Assembly: GCA_905181625.1 (NCBI GenBank)
Contig: CAJIYJ010000006.1
Location: 1-64,000, forward strand
Direction: 5' to 3'
Length of the DNA: 64,000 nucleotides
From: an uncultured Flavobacteriaceae bacterium
GTDB taxonomy: Bacteria > Bacteroidota > Bacteroidia > Flavobacteriales > Flavobacteriaceae
The position numbers and the translations under genes are program-made. Under the pieces are notes generated by a model, which was not told where the DNA came from, made no database searches, and saw only the letters and a list, made by a program, of their open reading frames with translations. Each line of letters starts with the position of its first letter. Within the stretch, counting starts at the first letter, position 1. This document shows positions 8,843 to 18,028 of the stretch, one piece after another.

Positions 8843-10870
8843 TTATAATATAATTTTGACTCCTCCAAAAATAATTCTTTTTGGTGCTGGCTCATAATGT
8901 CTTCCTCCAAAAGCATTTATTCTGATATTATCAAAATAATTATTTCCAAAAACATTATTTATAGTTAAGAACGGATTAATTTTTATTTTATTGAACTTCA
9001 GTTCTTTTCCTATTTTAAAGTTAATAGTTTTTGATTTAGATATTTTTACTGAATTTGAATTGTCAGCATAAATATTTCCTATTGATTTCAAATTTAAATT
9101 AATAAACAATTCACTTTTAGTTATATATTCTAAACCAAGAGTCAATATTTTATTAGGCACACCAGGTATTTTATTTCCTGAATAATTATTTCCTTTATCT
9201 ATAAAATCATCAAATATATATTTCCCAACGCTATATGATGTTTCAATATTTATTGATTTATTTATTCTAATTAAACTAGAGATCTCGAATCCACTTCTTT
9301 TTGATTTTCCAGCATTATTATAAAATATTTGATTTGGAAAATTCTCATCTTCATATGATAAAACTTCATTTTTTGTTGAAGAATTAAAATAAACAACATC
9401 AATATTCACTTTGTTAAAAGAATTATATAGTGATAATCCAAATTCAAAATTTAAAGATTTTTGAGATTTAAGTGTATTATTAAATCCACTTCCAATAGGA
9501 GATGAGCTAAATTCATTTAATGTTGGTGTTTCAAAACCTGTGCTAATGTTAGCAAAGAATCTACTACGGCTTGCGATTTTGTAATTAATTCCAAAACTTG
9601 GGTTAAAAGAATTTAAATTGATTTTATCTGAAGAATTGCCGTCAGCTAAGAATAAGTCTTCTAAATTGACTTTATTTATATCGTATCTAAAGCCTGAACT
9701 AAAAGTAAGGCGTTTTAAAGCGTAGTTGTTGATTATGTAAATACCCAAATTAGAAAATTTCTCATATTGGTCAAGAACTTGTTCTCCAATTAGTCCTTCA
9801 TTGTTATTATACCTTTTCCTTAAATCACTTTGATTACCTATGTCAAACCCAATTTGAGTTTTTATATTGTTATTTAGAAGTATGCTCGCTCCAATACCCC
9901 AATATTTTCTATCCAAATTTATAACCCCCCCATTATTAACAGGAATTTTTCCAATGAAATCTCTTTTAGAAAAAAATACATAGCTAGAAAAGGAAGTTCT
10001 TTTAGAAAATTGTTTTTTAAAATCTGCACTTAATTTATAATGAACTATACTTTCTTCAGTTTTATAAACTAAATTTCGTCTTCTTACTTGCCTTCTGTTT
10101 TGAGTCACCTCCTCAATTGTTAATCCTCCTGAGTCATATGCGTATGGGCTATTTACGTAATTAAAATTCAATCCTAATTGTGAATCATCAGAATTTTTTT
10201 TCTTAATTCTTAAATTGAAATTAGTATTTTTAAAACCACTGTATTCCCTATAACCATCACTTTTACTTTCGCTTAATAAAAAAGTATAAAATGTGTTATT
10301 GCTCTTGTAACCTATAATTGCTTGCTTTTTACTTTGGTTATTTGACCCTAAAGAATATCCAATTTTAGAAAAATTATTATTAAAATCCGAAATAGATTTA
10401 ATTTTTATTACACCTGCAGATGAATTGCCGTAAAACGAAGAACTTACTCCTCTAATAAGTTCTATTTTTTCTATAATTTCTAGATTTAAATTATCTAACT
10501 GTGTTTGACCGTCAGGTGTTGTTTCGGGCACTCCATCAACTATTAATTTGATTCCTCTAATTCCGAAATTAGCTCTAGATCCAAACCCTCTGATAGATAT
10601 TCTAGCATCCTGAGCGAAATTATTATCATTTGAAATAAAAACTCCAGGAATTTTTTCGATGTATTCACTTAAGTGAAATTGATTAGCTGTTGTTTGAAAT
10701 TTTAAATAGTTTATTGACGATATTGAGAATGGTAAATTTTTAAGACTATCCTTGATTTTAGTAATTGTAATTACAACTTCTTTTAATTGGATGCTATCTT
10801 TTATAGAGTTTTGTGAAAAACAATAAAACGATTGTAATATAAATATTGCAATTATTTTTTTATTTAGCAT
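8843..10870 (-). CDS. TonB-dependent outer membrane receptor
   Basis: This 675-residue outer-membrane transporter has a Sec signal peptide ending near YCFSQ. A short TonB-box-like region (IQLKEVVITIT) is followed by the plug domain, recognisable from EYIEKIPGVF, ISIRGFGSRANFGIRG, VDGVPETTPDGQT and ELIRGVSSSFYGNSSAGV. The remainder is a long beta-barrel rich in alternating aromatic and polar strands. There is no carboxypeptidase-like N-terminal extension and no SusD partner, so this looks like a siderophore, cofactor or small-ligand type rather than a SusC. It overlaps the 3' end of rluF by 11 nt. The final residue is Leu rather than the usual Phe or Trp. Confidence 0.9.
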   Translation of the reverse strand: MLNKKIIAIFILQSFYCFSQNSIKDSIQLKEVVITITKIKDSLKNLPFSISSINYLKFQTTANQFHLSEYIEKIPGVFISNDNNFAQDARISIRGFGSRANFGIRGIKLIVDGVPETTPDGQTQLDNLNLEIIEKIELIRGVSSSFYGNSSAGVIKIKSISDFNNNFSKIGYSLGSNNQSKKQAIIGYKSNNTFYTFLLSESKSDGYREYSGFKNTNFNLRIKKKNSDDSQLGLNFNYVNSPYAYDSGGLTIEEVTQNRRQVRRRNLVYKTEESIVHYKLSADFKKQFSKRTSFSSYVFFSKRDFIGKIPVNNGGVINLDRKYWGIGASILLNNNIKTQIGFDIGNQSDLRKRYNNNEGLIGEQVLDQYEKFSNLGIYIINNYALKRLTFSSGFRYDINKVNLEDLFLADGNSSDKINLNSFNPSFGINYKIASRSRFFANISTGFETPTLNEFSSSPIGSGFNNTLKSQKSLNFEFGLSLYNSFNKVNIDVVYFNSSTKNEVLSYEDENFPNQIFYNNAGKSKRSGFEISSLIRINKSINIETSYSVGKYIFDDFIDKGNNYSGNKIPGVPNKILTLGLEYITKSELFINLNLKSIGNIYADNSNSVKISKSKTINFKIGKELKFNKIKINPFLTINNVFGNNYFDNIRINAFGGRHYEPAPKRIIFGGVKIIL

Positions 10871-11591
10871 GAGTACTTGATGAGACAGATAATAAACCTT
10901 TTAGTTCTGATATTTCCTCTGCTGAAAAATATCGCCATTCTCCTACAGAAATATCAAGTTTTATATTCATTATTCTAATTCTTTTTAGTTTTTTAACCCT
11001 ATAACCTAACTGCTCACACATTCTTCTAATTTGTCTATTAAGGCCTTGAGTTAAAATAATTTTAAATTCATAATCTTTTATGAATTTAACCTCACAGGGT
11101 CTAGTCACAGTACTTAATATGGGCACCCCTTTACTCATTTTTTTAATGAAATCATTATTAATAGGCTTGTCAACTATGACATGATATTCTTTTTCATGTT
11201 TGTTTTTTGCTCTTAGAATTTTATTTACAATATCTCCGTCATTGGTTAAAAAGATTAAACCCTCGCTAGTCTTATCCAACCTTCCAATGGGGAATATTCT
11301 TTGAGGATGATTAATGAAATCAATAATATTGCTTTTTTCTACACCAGAATCTGTTGTACAAACTATTCCTTTAGGTTTATTTAACATCAAGTATAACCTT
11401 TTGATGTTTTTTTTTGAAATTCTTTCCCCATCAACTGAAATATCATCTTCTAAACTAATCTTGGACCCCATTACCGCAACTACACCATTAATTGTCACTC
11501 TGCTGTCCTCAACATATTGATCAGCTTCTCTTCTTGAGCAAAAGCCAGCTTGACTTAAAAATTTATTAATTCTAACGTTGTTTTCACTCAT
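10860..11591 (-). CDS. rluF: 23S rRNA pseudouridine synthase RluF-like
   Basis: This pseudouridine synthase of the RsuA/RluB/E/F family has 243 residues. An N-terminal S4 RNA-binding domain (INKFLSQAGFCSRREAD...) is followed by the catalytic domain. The catalytic Asp lies in GRLDKTSEGLIFLTNDG and the C-terminal LTQGLNRQIRRMCEQLGY is the classic signature closest to RluF, which modifies the peptidyl-transferase region of 23S rRNA (U2604 in E. coli). RluB or RsuA are alternatives. It follows rimM by 9 nt, in line with a translation-related operon, and overlaps the start of the TonB receptor. Confidence 0.85.
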   Translation of the reverse strand: MSENNVRINKFLSQAGFCSRREADQYVEDSRVTINGVVAVMGSKISLEDDISVDGERISKKNIKRLYLMLNKPKGIVCTTDSGVEKSNIIDFINHPQRIFPIGRLDKTSEGLIFLTNDGDIVNKILRAKNKHEKEYHVIVDKPINNDFIKKMSKGVPILSTVTRPCEVKFIKDYEFKIILTQGLNRQIRRMCEQLGYRVKKLKRIRIMNIKLDISVGEWRYFSAEEISELKGLLSVSSSTHAK

Positions 11592-11600
11592 AATTTTTTA

Positions 11601-12116
11601 TTACAAATCGATTAATCCTTCAGGCAAATTAAAAGTTATTATTTTATTTTTTTTATTTAAATCTATTAAAAATTCATCAACAAGAGGGACCATTATCTTT
11701 TTATCTCCAGTATTTATTATAATTATCGTTTGTGAAGTTTGGTCGTTTATTTCAACAACTTTCCCTATTTCACCAGTTTTTTTGTCAAAAACTTTAAACC
11801 CAATTATTTCGTGATAATAAAATTTATTTCCTTGAAGCTTTGGCAAATCTTTTAAAGGTAGAAAGGCTTTTTTTTTAAGAATTTCATTTGCTCTTTTCTC
11901 ACTATCAATGTTTTCAAATTTAATTCTTAGTAAACTAGATTTGTGTAAAGAAATTTTATTTACAATATGAGGAACTAGTGTGTTGTCTAACTCAATAAAG
12001 ATGCTTTTAAAATCTATTGAATTAACTTCATCAACATCTAGTTTTAATAGAATTTCTCCTTTGAAACTAAATTTTGACACGATTTTACCAAGATAGTAAC
12101 AATCTTGTTTTTTCAT
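11601..12116 (-). CDS. rimM: Ribosome maturation factor RimM
   Basis: RimM is the 30S-subunit maturation factor that binds uS19 and helps assemble the 30S head. The 171-residue product shows the N-terminal beta-barrel (YYLGKIVSKFSFKGEILLKL), the linker LPKLQGNKFYYHEIIGFKV, and a C-terminal PRC-barrel ending VPLVDEFLIDLNKKNKIITFNLPEGLIDL. The position directly downstream of rpsP is the widely conserved arrangement. Unlike many bacteria, trmD and rplS do not follow; rluF takes that position. Translation probably depends on transcription from the rpsP promoter. Confidence 0.92.
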   Translation of the reverse strand: MKKQDCYYLGKIVSKFSFKGEILLKLDVDEVNSIDFKSIFIELDNTLVPHIVNKISLHKSSLLRIKFENIDSEKRANEILKKKAFLPLKDLPKLQGNKFYYHEIIGFKVFDKKTGEIGKVVEINDQTSQTIIIINTGDKKIMVPLVDEFLIDLNKKNKIITFNLPEGLIDL

Positions 12117-12133
12117 CGTAATTAAGTAGAGTG

Positions 12134-12895
12134 TTATTTTTTTTCTTCAGCAGCAGGTGCTTCTTCAGCAGCAGGCGCTTCTTCAGCAGCAGGTGCTTCT
12201 TCAGCAGCAGGCGCTTCTTCAGCAGCAGGTGCTTCTTCAGCAGCAGGCGCTTCTTCAGCAGCAGGTGCTTCTTCAGCAGCAGGTGCTTCTTCAGCAGCAG
12301 GTGCTTCTTCAGCAGCAGGCGCTTCTTCAGCAGCAGGTGCTTCTTCAGCAGCAGGTGCTTCTTCAGCAGCAGGTGCTTCTTCAGCAGCAGGCGCTTCTTC
12401 AGCAGCAGGTGCTTCTTCAGCAGCTAAAGCTTCTTCAGCAGCTAAAGCTTCTTCAACTTTTGCTTTTCTTTTAGCACTAGCTTCTTTTTCTAATTCAAGT
12501 GCTTTTTTCTTTTTATTATCAGCTTCTTTATCTAATTGTGATTTTTTGTTTTCTACACTGGATGATTTTTCCGTTATCCATTCTTGAAATTTTTCTTCAA
12601 CTTGTTCTTCAGTTAAAGCACCTTTTTTAAATCCATTTATTAAATGGTTTTTAAGAAGAACCCCTTCGTTAGATAAAATAGTTCTAGCGGTATCGGTAGG
12701 TTGTGCACCAAATTGAATCCACTTAACAGATTCATCTATGTTAAGAGATATTGAAGCTGGATTTAAGTTTGGATTGTAAGTTCCTAATTTTTCTAAGTAA
12801 CGCCCGTCTCTTTTAGCTCTTTCATCAGCTGCTACTATCCAGTAAAATGGTTTACCTTTTTTACCGTGTCTTTGAAGTCTTATTTTTACTGCCAT
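12134..12895 (-). CDS. rpsP: Small ribosomal subunit protein bS16 with long EEAPAA repeat tail
   Basis: The first 80 or so residues are a standard bS16 ([21 protein letters not shown]..., [26 protein letters not shown]), a 30S assembly protein. The rest, to 253 residues, is an extension about twice as long as the conserved domain. It has a charged Lys/Glu-rich helix-prone segment (about 100-147), then 17 perfect hexads at residues 148-249 (two EEALAA, fifteen EEAPAA), ending in EEKK. C-terminal extensions of bS16 are familiar in Bacteroidota, but this one is a DNA-level 18-bp tandem repeat. It is the first gene of the rpsP-rimM-rluF series, under the promoter at 12942-12972. Confidence 0.93.
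   Translation of the reverse strand: MAVKIRLQRHGKKGKPFYWIVAADERAKRDGRYLEKLGTYNPNLNPASISLNIDESVKWIQFGAQPTDTARTILSNEGVLLKNHLINGFKKGALTEEQVEEKFQEWITEKSSSVENKKSQLDKEADNKKKKALELEKEASAKRKAKVEEALAAEEALAAEEAPAAEEAPAAEEAPAAEEAPAAEEAPAAEEAPAAEEAPAAEEAPAAEEAPAAEEAPAAEEAPAAEEAPAAEEAPAAEEAPAAEEAPAAEEKK
12149..12454. repeat. 18-bp tandem repeat, 17 copies, inside rpsP
   Basis: Seventeen head-to-tail 18-bp units encode the bS16 tail. The two units closest to the 5' end of the gene have a CTA/TTA-type Leu codon in place of Pro. The other fifteen differ only at one silent position (GGT versus GGC on the plus strand), in the plus-strand order T C T C T C T T T C T T T C T. The near identity points to recent expansion by slippage or recombination. 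Because 18 is a multiple of three, copy-number change keeps the reading frame, and all overlapping frames also stay open. Confidence 0.95.
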
Positions 12896-12941
12896 ATCAA
12901 ATTAAATTGTGAGGTACTAAACCCCGGTTATTAATGAGGTG

Positions 12942-12972
12942 CAAATGTAATTTTTTTTTCTAAACTAACAAA
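12942..12972 (-). promoter_or_regulatory. Bacteroidota-type promoter for rpsP operon
   Basis: Read on the minus strand, the sequence is TTTG, exactly 19 nt of spacer, then TACATTTG, which fits the Bacteroidota consensus TTTG-N19-21-TAnnTTTG. The -7 box is at 12949-12942 and the -33 box at 12972-12969. Transcription should start near 12936, leaving a leader of about 40 nt before the rpsP ATG. No hairpin strong enough to be an autoregulatory leader was seen. Confidence 0.75.
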
Positions 12973-13074
12973 TGAAAAATATTTTATTCTAAATGAGTTA
13001 ATAACTTTAGGATAATTCTTATAATTTGTAATTAAAAAGATGGTTAAATTTAATCTCTAATTTTTATTTAAACA

Positions 13075-16000
13075 ATGTTTTTAGTTTTTGATACCGAAAC
13101 AACTGGCCTTCCAAAAAAATGGAACGCTCCCTTAACCGATTCTGAGAACTGGCCTAGATGTGTACAGTTAGCATGGCAATTACATGATTCTAAAGGAAAT
13201 TTAATATCTAATCATAGTTATTTAGTCAGACCAGAAAACTTCAATATTCCATTTGAGGCAGAAAAAATTCATGGTATTTCAACAGATTTAGCAAATAAAA
13301 TAGGAATAGACATTAACGAAGTATTGAAATTGTTTATTGAGGACTATAATAAAGCAGGTTTTTTGGTTGGTCATAACGTAAAGTTTGATATTAATATAAT
13401 TGGAGCTGAGTTAATAAGAATTGGTTCAAAAGTAGATCTTTCAAATAAAGATGTTTTAGACACTTGTAGTGAAATAACGGCAAAAGTATGTCAATTGCCA
13501 GGAGGAAGAGGTGGCAAGTTTAAATTCCCAACCTTAGTTGAAATATATACTTTATTATTTAGTGACAGTTTTTCTGAAGCACATAATGCTTCTGCTGATG
13601 TAGAAGCAACGGCTCGTGTATTTTTTGAGTTAGTTAGAAAAAGGGTCTTAAATCAAACAGTCTTTAAGGGTTACCTAGAATTAATAGAAAATATTGAGAC
13701 AGAAGACAATTCTTCAGTTCCTGTTTTTGGAATAAAACATTTGAATTTAAAAAAAGAATCTGAAAAAATAAAAAAAGAATCTTCTTCCTTAAATAGTTCT
13801 GAAAAAAAGATTATTAAAGATATTCCTAAAGAATTAAAACGGCTGCCTTTTGTTCACTTGCACAATAACACACAGTTTTCAGTTTTACAATCTACCTCCA
13901 GAATAGTTAACCTAATTAATAAGGCTTCGGAAAACAAAATGCCGGCACTTGCAATAACAGATAGGGCTAATATGATGGGTTGCTTTCATTTTATAAAAGC
14001 TATAAAAAACTATAATAGCACTATTTCTGAAGGTTCTGACTTACAGAAAATTAAACCAATAATTGGATGTGAATTAAATATTTGTTCTAATCATTTAGAT
14101 AAATCTAATAGAGATGATGGATATCAAACAATTTTTTTAGCCAAAAACAAAAACGGTTATCAAAATTTATCTAAAATGTGTTCTTTAGGTTTTACAAAGG
14201 GATTTTACTATGTCCCAAGAGTGGATAGAGAGATCGTTGAGAAGTATAAGAAGGACCTAATAGTCCTCTCTGGAAACATGCATGGTGAAGTTGCTAGTAA
14301 AATATTAAATATTGGTGAAGCTCAAGCTGAAGAAGCATTGTTATGGTGGAAAGATTCTTTTAAAGATGACTTTTACTTAGAAATAATGAGACACGGTCAA
14401 GAAGATGAAGAAAGAGTTAATGAAGTTTTGGTAAAGTTTGCTCAGAATCATTCTGTTAAAATGGTACCTACAAATAATACTTTTTATGTAAATAAAGAAG
14501 ATGCTAATGCTCATGATATACTACTTTGTGTAAAAGATGGAGAAAAGCAAGCGACTCCAATTGGAAGAGGCCGTGGGTTTAGATTTGGATTACCAAATCA
14601 AGAATATTATTTCAAATCATCAAATGAAATGAAATTTTTGTTTAAGGACATGCCTGATTCAATTCAAAATATTTTAGATATTACTGACAAAATTGAAGAG
14701 TACGAACTTGCAAGGGATGTTTTGCTTCCAAAATTTACAATTCCAGATGTTTTTATAAAAGAATCTAAGTCAGCTAAAGAAGATGTTGAGAATGAATATT
14801 TAAAATATTTAACTTTATTAGGAGCAGAAAAGCGTTATCAAAAAATTGATTCTGAACTAAATGAAAGAATTCTTTTTGAATTAAACGTAATTAAGAATTC
14901 AGGTTATCCAGGATATTTTCTTATCGTTCAAGACCTTATAAAAGCTGCAGGAGAAATGGGTGTTTCTGTTGGCCCAGGAAGAGGATCGGCTGCCGGATCT
15001 GTCGTAGCGTATTGTTTGGGTATAACAAAAGTAGACCCCATAAAATATGATTTACTTTTTGAGAGATTTTTAAATCCCGATAGAGTTAGTATGCCAGATA
15101 TTGATATTGATTTTGATGACGAAGGAAGGGGAAAGGTTATAGATTATGTTATTCAAAAATATGGATCTAACCAAGTTGCTCAAATAATTACTTATGGAAA
15201 AATGGCAGCAAAATCTTCTATTAGAGATACTGCAAGAGTGCTAGATCTTTCATTGGGGGATGCAGACAGAATATCCAAATTAATCCCAAACATAAAGCTT
15301 AAAGATATTTTTGAAAAGGATGAAAAAAGATTAAACAGCGACTTAAGGTCAGAAGATTTTACCAATGTCATGGAGTTAAAGTCTTTATCACAAGGTGATG
15401 ATTTGCAAGCTGAAACAATAAATCAAGCAAGAATTTTAGAAGGGAGTTTAAGAAACGTAGGGACTCATGCTTGCGGAATAATAATCACGCCAGATGATAT
15501 TACAAATTTTGTTCCAATTGCCACAGCTAAAGGTTCTGATTTATTTGTTACCCAGTACGACAATGCAGTTGTTGAAAGTGCTGGTCTTTTAAAAATGGAT
15601 TTCTTGGGTCTTAAAACTTTGACTTTAATAAAAGATACAGTTAAATTAATAAAGTATAAGCATGATATAGTTTTAGATATTGAAAGAATTCCTTTAGATG
15701 ATTCTAAAACTTACGAGTTATTTCAAAAAGGAGATACTGTCGGGATTTTTCAATATGAAAGTGCTGGAATGCAAAAATATTTGCGTGACTTAAAACCAAC
15801 AATGTTTGAAGATTTAATTGCGATGAATGCGTTATATCGCCCAGGACCACTTGAATATATTCCATCATTTGTTAACAGAAAAAATGGCAAAGAAGATATT
15901 ACTTATGATATACCTGTCATGGAGGAGTTTTTAAAAGAAACTTATGGAATTACCGTTTATCAAGAACAGGTTATGCAACTTTCTCAGAGAATTGCTAATT

Positions 16001-17412
16001 TCTCTAAAGGTGATGCAGATTTGTTAAGAAAAGCAATGGGTAAAAAGATTATTGAATTATTGAATAAATTAAAACCAAAATTTTTAAATGGAGGAGAATC
16101 CAATGGCCACGAAAGGGAAATACTTGAAAAAATATGGAAAGATTGGGAAGCATTTGCTTCATACGCATTTAATAAATCTCATTCTACATGTTATGCCTTA
16201 ATAGCTTACCAAACAGCTTATTTAAAATCTCATTATCCCGCAGAATATATGGCTGCAGTACTGTCTAATAATATGAATGACATTAAGCAGGTAAGTTTTT
16301 TTATGGAAGAATGTAAAAGAATGTCTATTGAAGTTCTAGGGCCAGATGTAAATGAATCATTTTATAAGTTTACGGTTAATGATAAAAACGAAATTAGATT
16401 TGGAATGGGTGCTGTTAAGGGAGTTGGGTCAGGAGCAGTTTCTTCAATAATTGATGGGAGAAAAGATAAAAAATATCAATCAATTTTTGATTTGACTAAG
16501 AATATAGATTTAAGATCAGCTAATAAAAAAGCCTTTGATAGTTTAGTTTATGCTGGAGGGTTTGACTCTTTTAAGGGAGTTCATAGAGCACAATACTTAC
16601 ATGACAATGGTGATGGAGTTACTTTTGTAGAGAAAGCTATAAAGTTTGGATCAAAGTTTCAAGAAAATAAAAATTCTGCACAAGTAAGCTTATTTGAAAA
16701 TTCAGATGAAGTTCAGTTAAGTGAACCGCATATACCAGATTGTGAACCTTGGGCATCTCTTGATCAACTTAAACAAGAAAAAGAAGTAGTAGGAATATAT
16801 ATTTCAGGACATCCTTTAGATGAATTCAACTTACCAATGGAACATTTTTGTAATGCTTCATTAGAAGTCTTAAAAGATTTAAAGCCTTTAGTAAATAAAG
16901 AGCTGAGAATTGGAGGAATTGTGGGTGAGGTTGAGCATAGAATTTCAAAAAACGGTAAAGGTTGGGCTAGATTTAGTTTAGAAGATTACTTAGAATCATA
17001 TGATTTTAGAATTTTCGGAGAGGAATATTTAAAATTCAAACATTTCCTTTTCGAAAATAATTTTATTCATATGAGGTTAATTGTGAAAGAAGGATGGAGA
17101 GATAGAGAAACGGGAAAAACAGGTGATCCAAGAATTAATTTCTTGTCTTTTCAACAACTCCAGGACACTTTTTCAAATAATGCAAAAAAATTAACTTTAC
17201 AATTAGATATAAATGATTTTAATGAAGACAAAGCAGAAAGTTTAAAAGAACTTTTTGGCAAGCATAAAGGAGAGCATCAGTTAGAGTTTTCTTTTTTTGA
17301 AAACAACGAAAAAATTAAATTAACTATGCTTAGTCAAAATCATAAAATAGATATAAATGAGGAATTAATATTATCAATAAAGGAAAAAAAATTACATTTT
17401 AAATTAAATTAA
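13075..17412 (+). CDS. dnaE: DNA polymerase III alpha subunit with N-terminal DnaQ-like exonuclease domain
   Basis: This is the replicative polymerase, 1445 residues against about 1160 for E. coli DnaE. The extra length is an N-terminal DEDDh exonuclease: FDTETTG (D6, E8), GHNVKFD (D105) and HNASADVEA (H170, D175). A PHP domain starts near 255 (HLHNNTQFSVLQ). The palm carries GPGRGSAAGSVVAYCLG and PDIDIDFDDEGR, and the fingers carry GIFQYESAGMQ, MNALYRPGPLEY and YGITVYQEQVMQ, followed by the helix-hairpin-helix and OB regions. Proofreading is therefore probably supplied in cis. In the PHP motif the usual third His is replaced by Asn265, so PHP metal binding is doubtful. trxA follows after 79 nt. 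Confidence 0.95.
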   Translation: MFLVFDTETTGLPKKWNAPLTDSENWPRCVQLAWQLHDSKGNLISNHSYLVRPENFNIPFEAEKIHGISTDLANKIGIDINEVLKLFIEDYNKAGFLVGHNVKFDINIIGAELIRIGSKVDLSNKDVLDTCSEITAKVCQLPGGRGGKFKFPTLVEIYTLLFSDSFSEAHNASADVEATARVFFELVRKRVLNQTVFKGYLELIENIETEDNSSVPVFGIKHLNLKKESEKIKKESSSLNSSEKKIIKDIPKELKRLPFVHLHNNTQFSVLQSTSRIVNLINKASENKMPALAITDRANMMGCFHFIKAIKNYNSTISEGSDLQKIKPIIGCELNICSNHLDKSNRDDGYQTIFLAKNKNGYQNLSKMCSLGFTKGFYYVPRVDREIVEKYKKDLIVLSGNMHGEVASKILNIGEAQAEEALLWWKDSFKDDFYLEIMRHGQEDEERVNEVLVKFAQNHSVKMVPTNNTFYVNKEDANAHDILLCVKDGEKQATPIGRGRGFRFGLPNQEYYFKSSNEMKFLFKDMPDSIQNILDITDKIEEYELARDVLLPKFTIPDVFIKESKSAKEDVENEYLKYLTLLGAEKRYQKIDSELNERILFELNVIKNSGYPGYFLIVQDLIKAAGEMGVSVGPGRGSAAGSVVAYCLGITKVDPIKYDLLFERFLNPDRVSMPDIDIDFDDEGRGKVIDYVIQKYGSNQVAQIITYGKMAAKSSIRDTARVLDLSLGDADRISKLIPNIKLKDIFEKDEKRLNSDLRSEDFTNVMELKSLSQGDDLQAETINQARILEGSLRNVGTHACGIIITPDDITNFVPIATAKGSDLFVTQYDNAVVESAGLLKMDFLGLKTLTLIKDTVKLIKYKHDIVLDIERIPLDDSKTYELFQKGDTVGIFQYESAGMQKYLRDLKPTMFEDLIAMNALYRPGPLEYIPSFVNRKNGKEDITYDIPVMEEFLKETYGITVYQEQVMQLSQRIANFSKGDADLLRKAMGKKIIELLNKLKPKFLNGGESNGHEREILEKIWKDWEAFASYAFNKSHSTCYALIAYQTAYLKSHYPAEYMAAVLSNNMNDIKQVSFFMEECKRMSIEVLGPDVNESFYKFTVNDKNEIRFGMGAVKGVGSGAVSSIIDGRKDKKYQSIFDLTKNIDLRSANKKAFDSLVYAGGFDSFKGVHRAQYLHDNGDGVTFVEKAIKFGSKFQENKNSAQVSLFENSDEVQLSEPHIPDCEPWASLDQLKQEKEVVGIYISGHPLDEFNLPMEHFCNASLEVLKDLKPLVNKELRIGGIVGEVEHRISKNGKGWARFSLEDYLESYDFRIFGEEYLKFKHFLFENNFIHMRLIVKEGWRDRETGKTGDPRINFLSFQQLQDTFSNNAKKLTLQLDINDFNEDKAESLKELFGKHKGEHQLEFSFFENNEKIKLTMLSQNHKIDINEELILSIKEKKLHFKLN

Positions 17413-17418
17413 ACTGAG

Positions 17419-17450
17419 TTAGAATAGTCTTATTTATTTAATTAATTTTG
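17419..17450 (+). promoter_or_regulatory. Probable trxA promoter
   Basis: TAATTTTG at 17443-17450 fits the Bacteroidota -7 box TAnnTTTG, with TTAG 20 nt upstream as a three-of-four match to the -33 box. It lies in the gap between dnaE and trxA and would leave a leader of about 35 nt. Confidence 0.5.
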
Positions 17451-17491
17451 TAGAGATATTGTAATTAAACACATATAAAAAAACAAATATT

Positions 17492-17809
17492 ATGGCATTA
17501 GAAATAAATGACGCTAATTTTGACGAGTTAGTATTAAAATCAACAAAACCAGTAATGGTAGATTTTTGGGCTGAATGGTGTGGTCCTTGTAGAATGTTAG
17601 GTCCTATTATAGAAGAAGTTAGTAAAGACTATGAAGGAAAGGCTGTTGTTGGTAAATTAGATGTTGATGCAAATCAAGAATTTGCAGCGAAATTCGGAGT
17701 TAGAAACATCCCAACTGTTTTGATATTTGATAAAGGTGAACTTGTTAATAGACAAGTTGGAGTATCTCCTAAAAATGTTTACTCTGAAAGCTTAGACGCA
17801 TTACTTTAG
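17492..17809 (+). CDS. trxA: Thioredoxin
   Basis: This classical cytoplasmic thioredoxin of 105 residues reduces protein disulfides using electrons from thioredoxin reductase. The active site is WCGPC with Cys30 and Cys33, preceded by VDFWAE. The buried Asp and the cis-Pro loop (FGVRNIPTVLIFDKGE) are present, as is the C-terminal helix. There is no signal peptide. It has its own probable promoter after dnaE, and tRNA-Asp follows about 60 nt downstream. Confidence 0.95.
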   Translation: MALEINDANFDELVLKSTKPVMVDFWAEWCGPCRMLGPIIEEVSKDYEGKAVVGKLDVDANQEFAAKFGVRNIPTVLIFDKGELVNRQVGVSPKNVYSESLDALL

Positions 17810-17823
17810 TTTTTGCTTATTTG

Positions 17824-17854
17824 CTTGCGGAATTGAAAATGCAGTGTATATTTG
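17824..17854 (+). promoter_or_regulatory. tRNA-Asp promoter
   Basis: TATATTTG at 17847-17854 is a perfect TAnnTTTG -7 box. CTTG (17824-17827) lies 19 nt upstream as the -33 box. The predicted start near 17860 is just ahead of the mature tRNA 5' end. Confidence 0.7.
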
Positions 17855-17868
17855 CACTCGCTAATCAA

Positions 17869-17942
17869 GGTCTGGTAGTTCAGCTGGTTAGAATACCTGC
17901 CTGTCACGCAGGGGGTCGCGGGTTCGAGTCCCGTCCAGACCG
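17869..17942 (+). tRNA. tRNA-Asp (GTC)
   Basis: A 74-nt cloverleaf folds with acceptor stem GGTCTGG/CCAGACC, discriminator G, a D arm containing AGCTGGTTAGA, anticodon stem CCTGC/GCAGG with anticodon GTC at 17903-17905, and T arm with GGTTCGAGTCC. The terminal CCA is not encoded (CAAA follows), so it must be added enzymatically. A terminator follows closely. No repeat of its 3' end is visible elsewhere in the window. Confidence 0.97.
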
Positions 17943-17957
17943 CAAAACGAGAAATTA

Positions 17958-17990
17958 AACTCTTAAGGTTCAACACTTTAAGGGTTTTTT
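17958..17990 (+). terminator. Intrinsic terminator after tRNA-Asp
   Basis: AACTCTTAA (17958-17966) pairs with TTAAGGGTT (17978-17986) with one G-U pair, around an 11-nt loop, and is followed by a run of T. It lies 15 nt after the tRNA. Confidence 0.7.
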
Positions 17991-18028
17991 ATTTTATAGG
18001 GTGGATAAATGGGAGGACAGGTTTATAA

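Noticed and set aside
8843-10870. SusC-type receptor of a polysaccharide utilisation locus
   Set aside because: No SusD gene is adjacent and the N-terminal carboxypeptidase-like domain typical of SusC is missing.
12149-12454. CRISPR-like array
   Set aside because: The units are contiguous 18-bp repeats without spacers and encode the bS16 tail.
12131-12474. Plus-strand open frames of Ser/Arg/Phe or Leu/Gln repeats
   Set aside because: They are complements of the bS16 18-bp repeat; any frame stays open in such an array and the composition is implausible.
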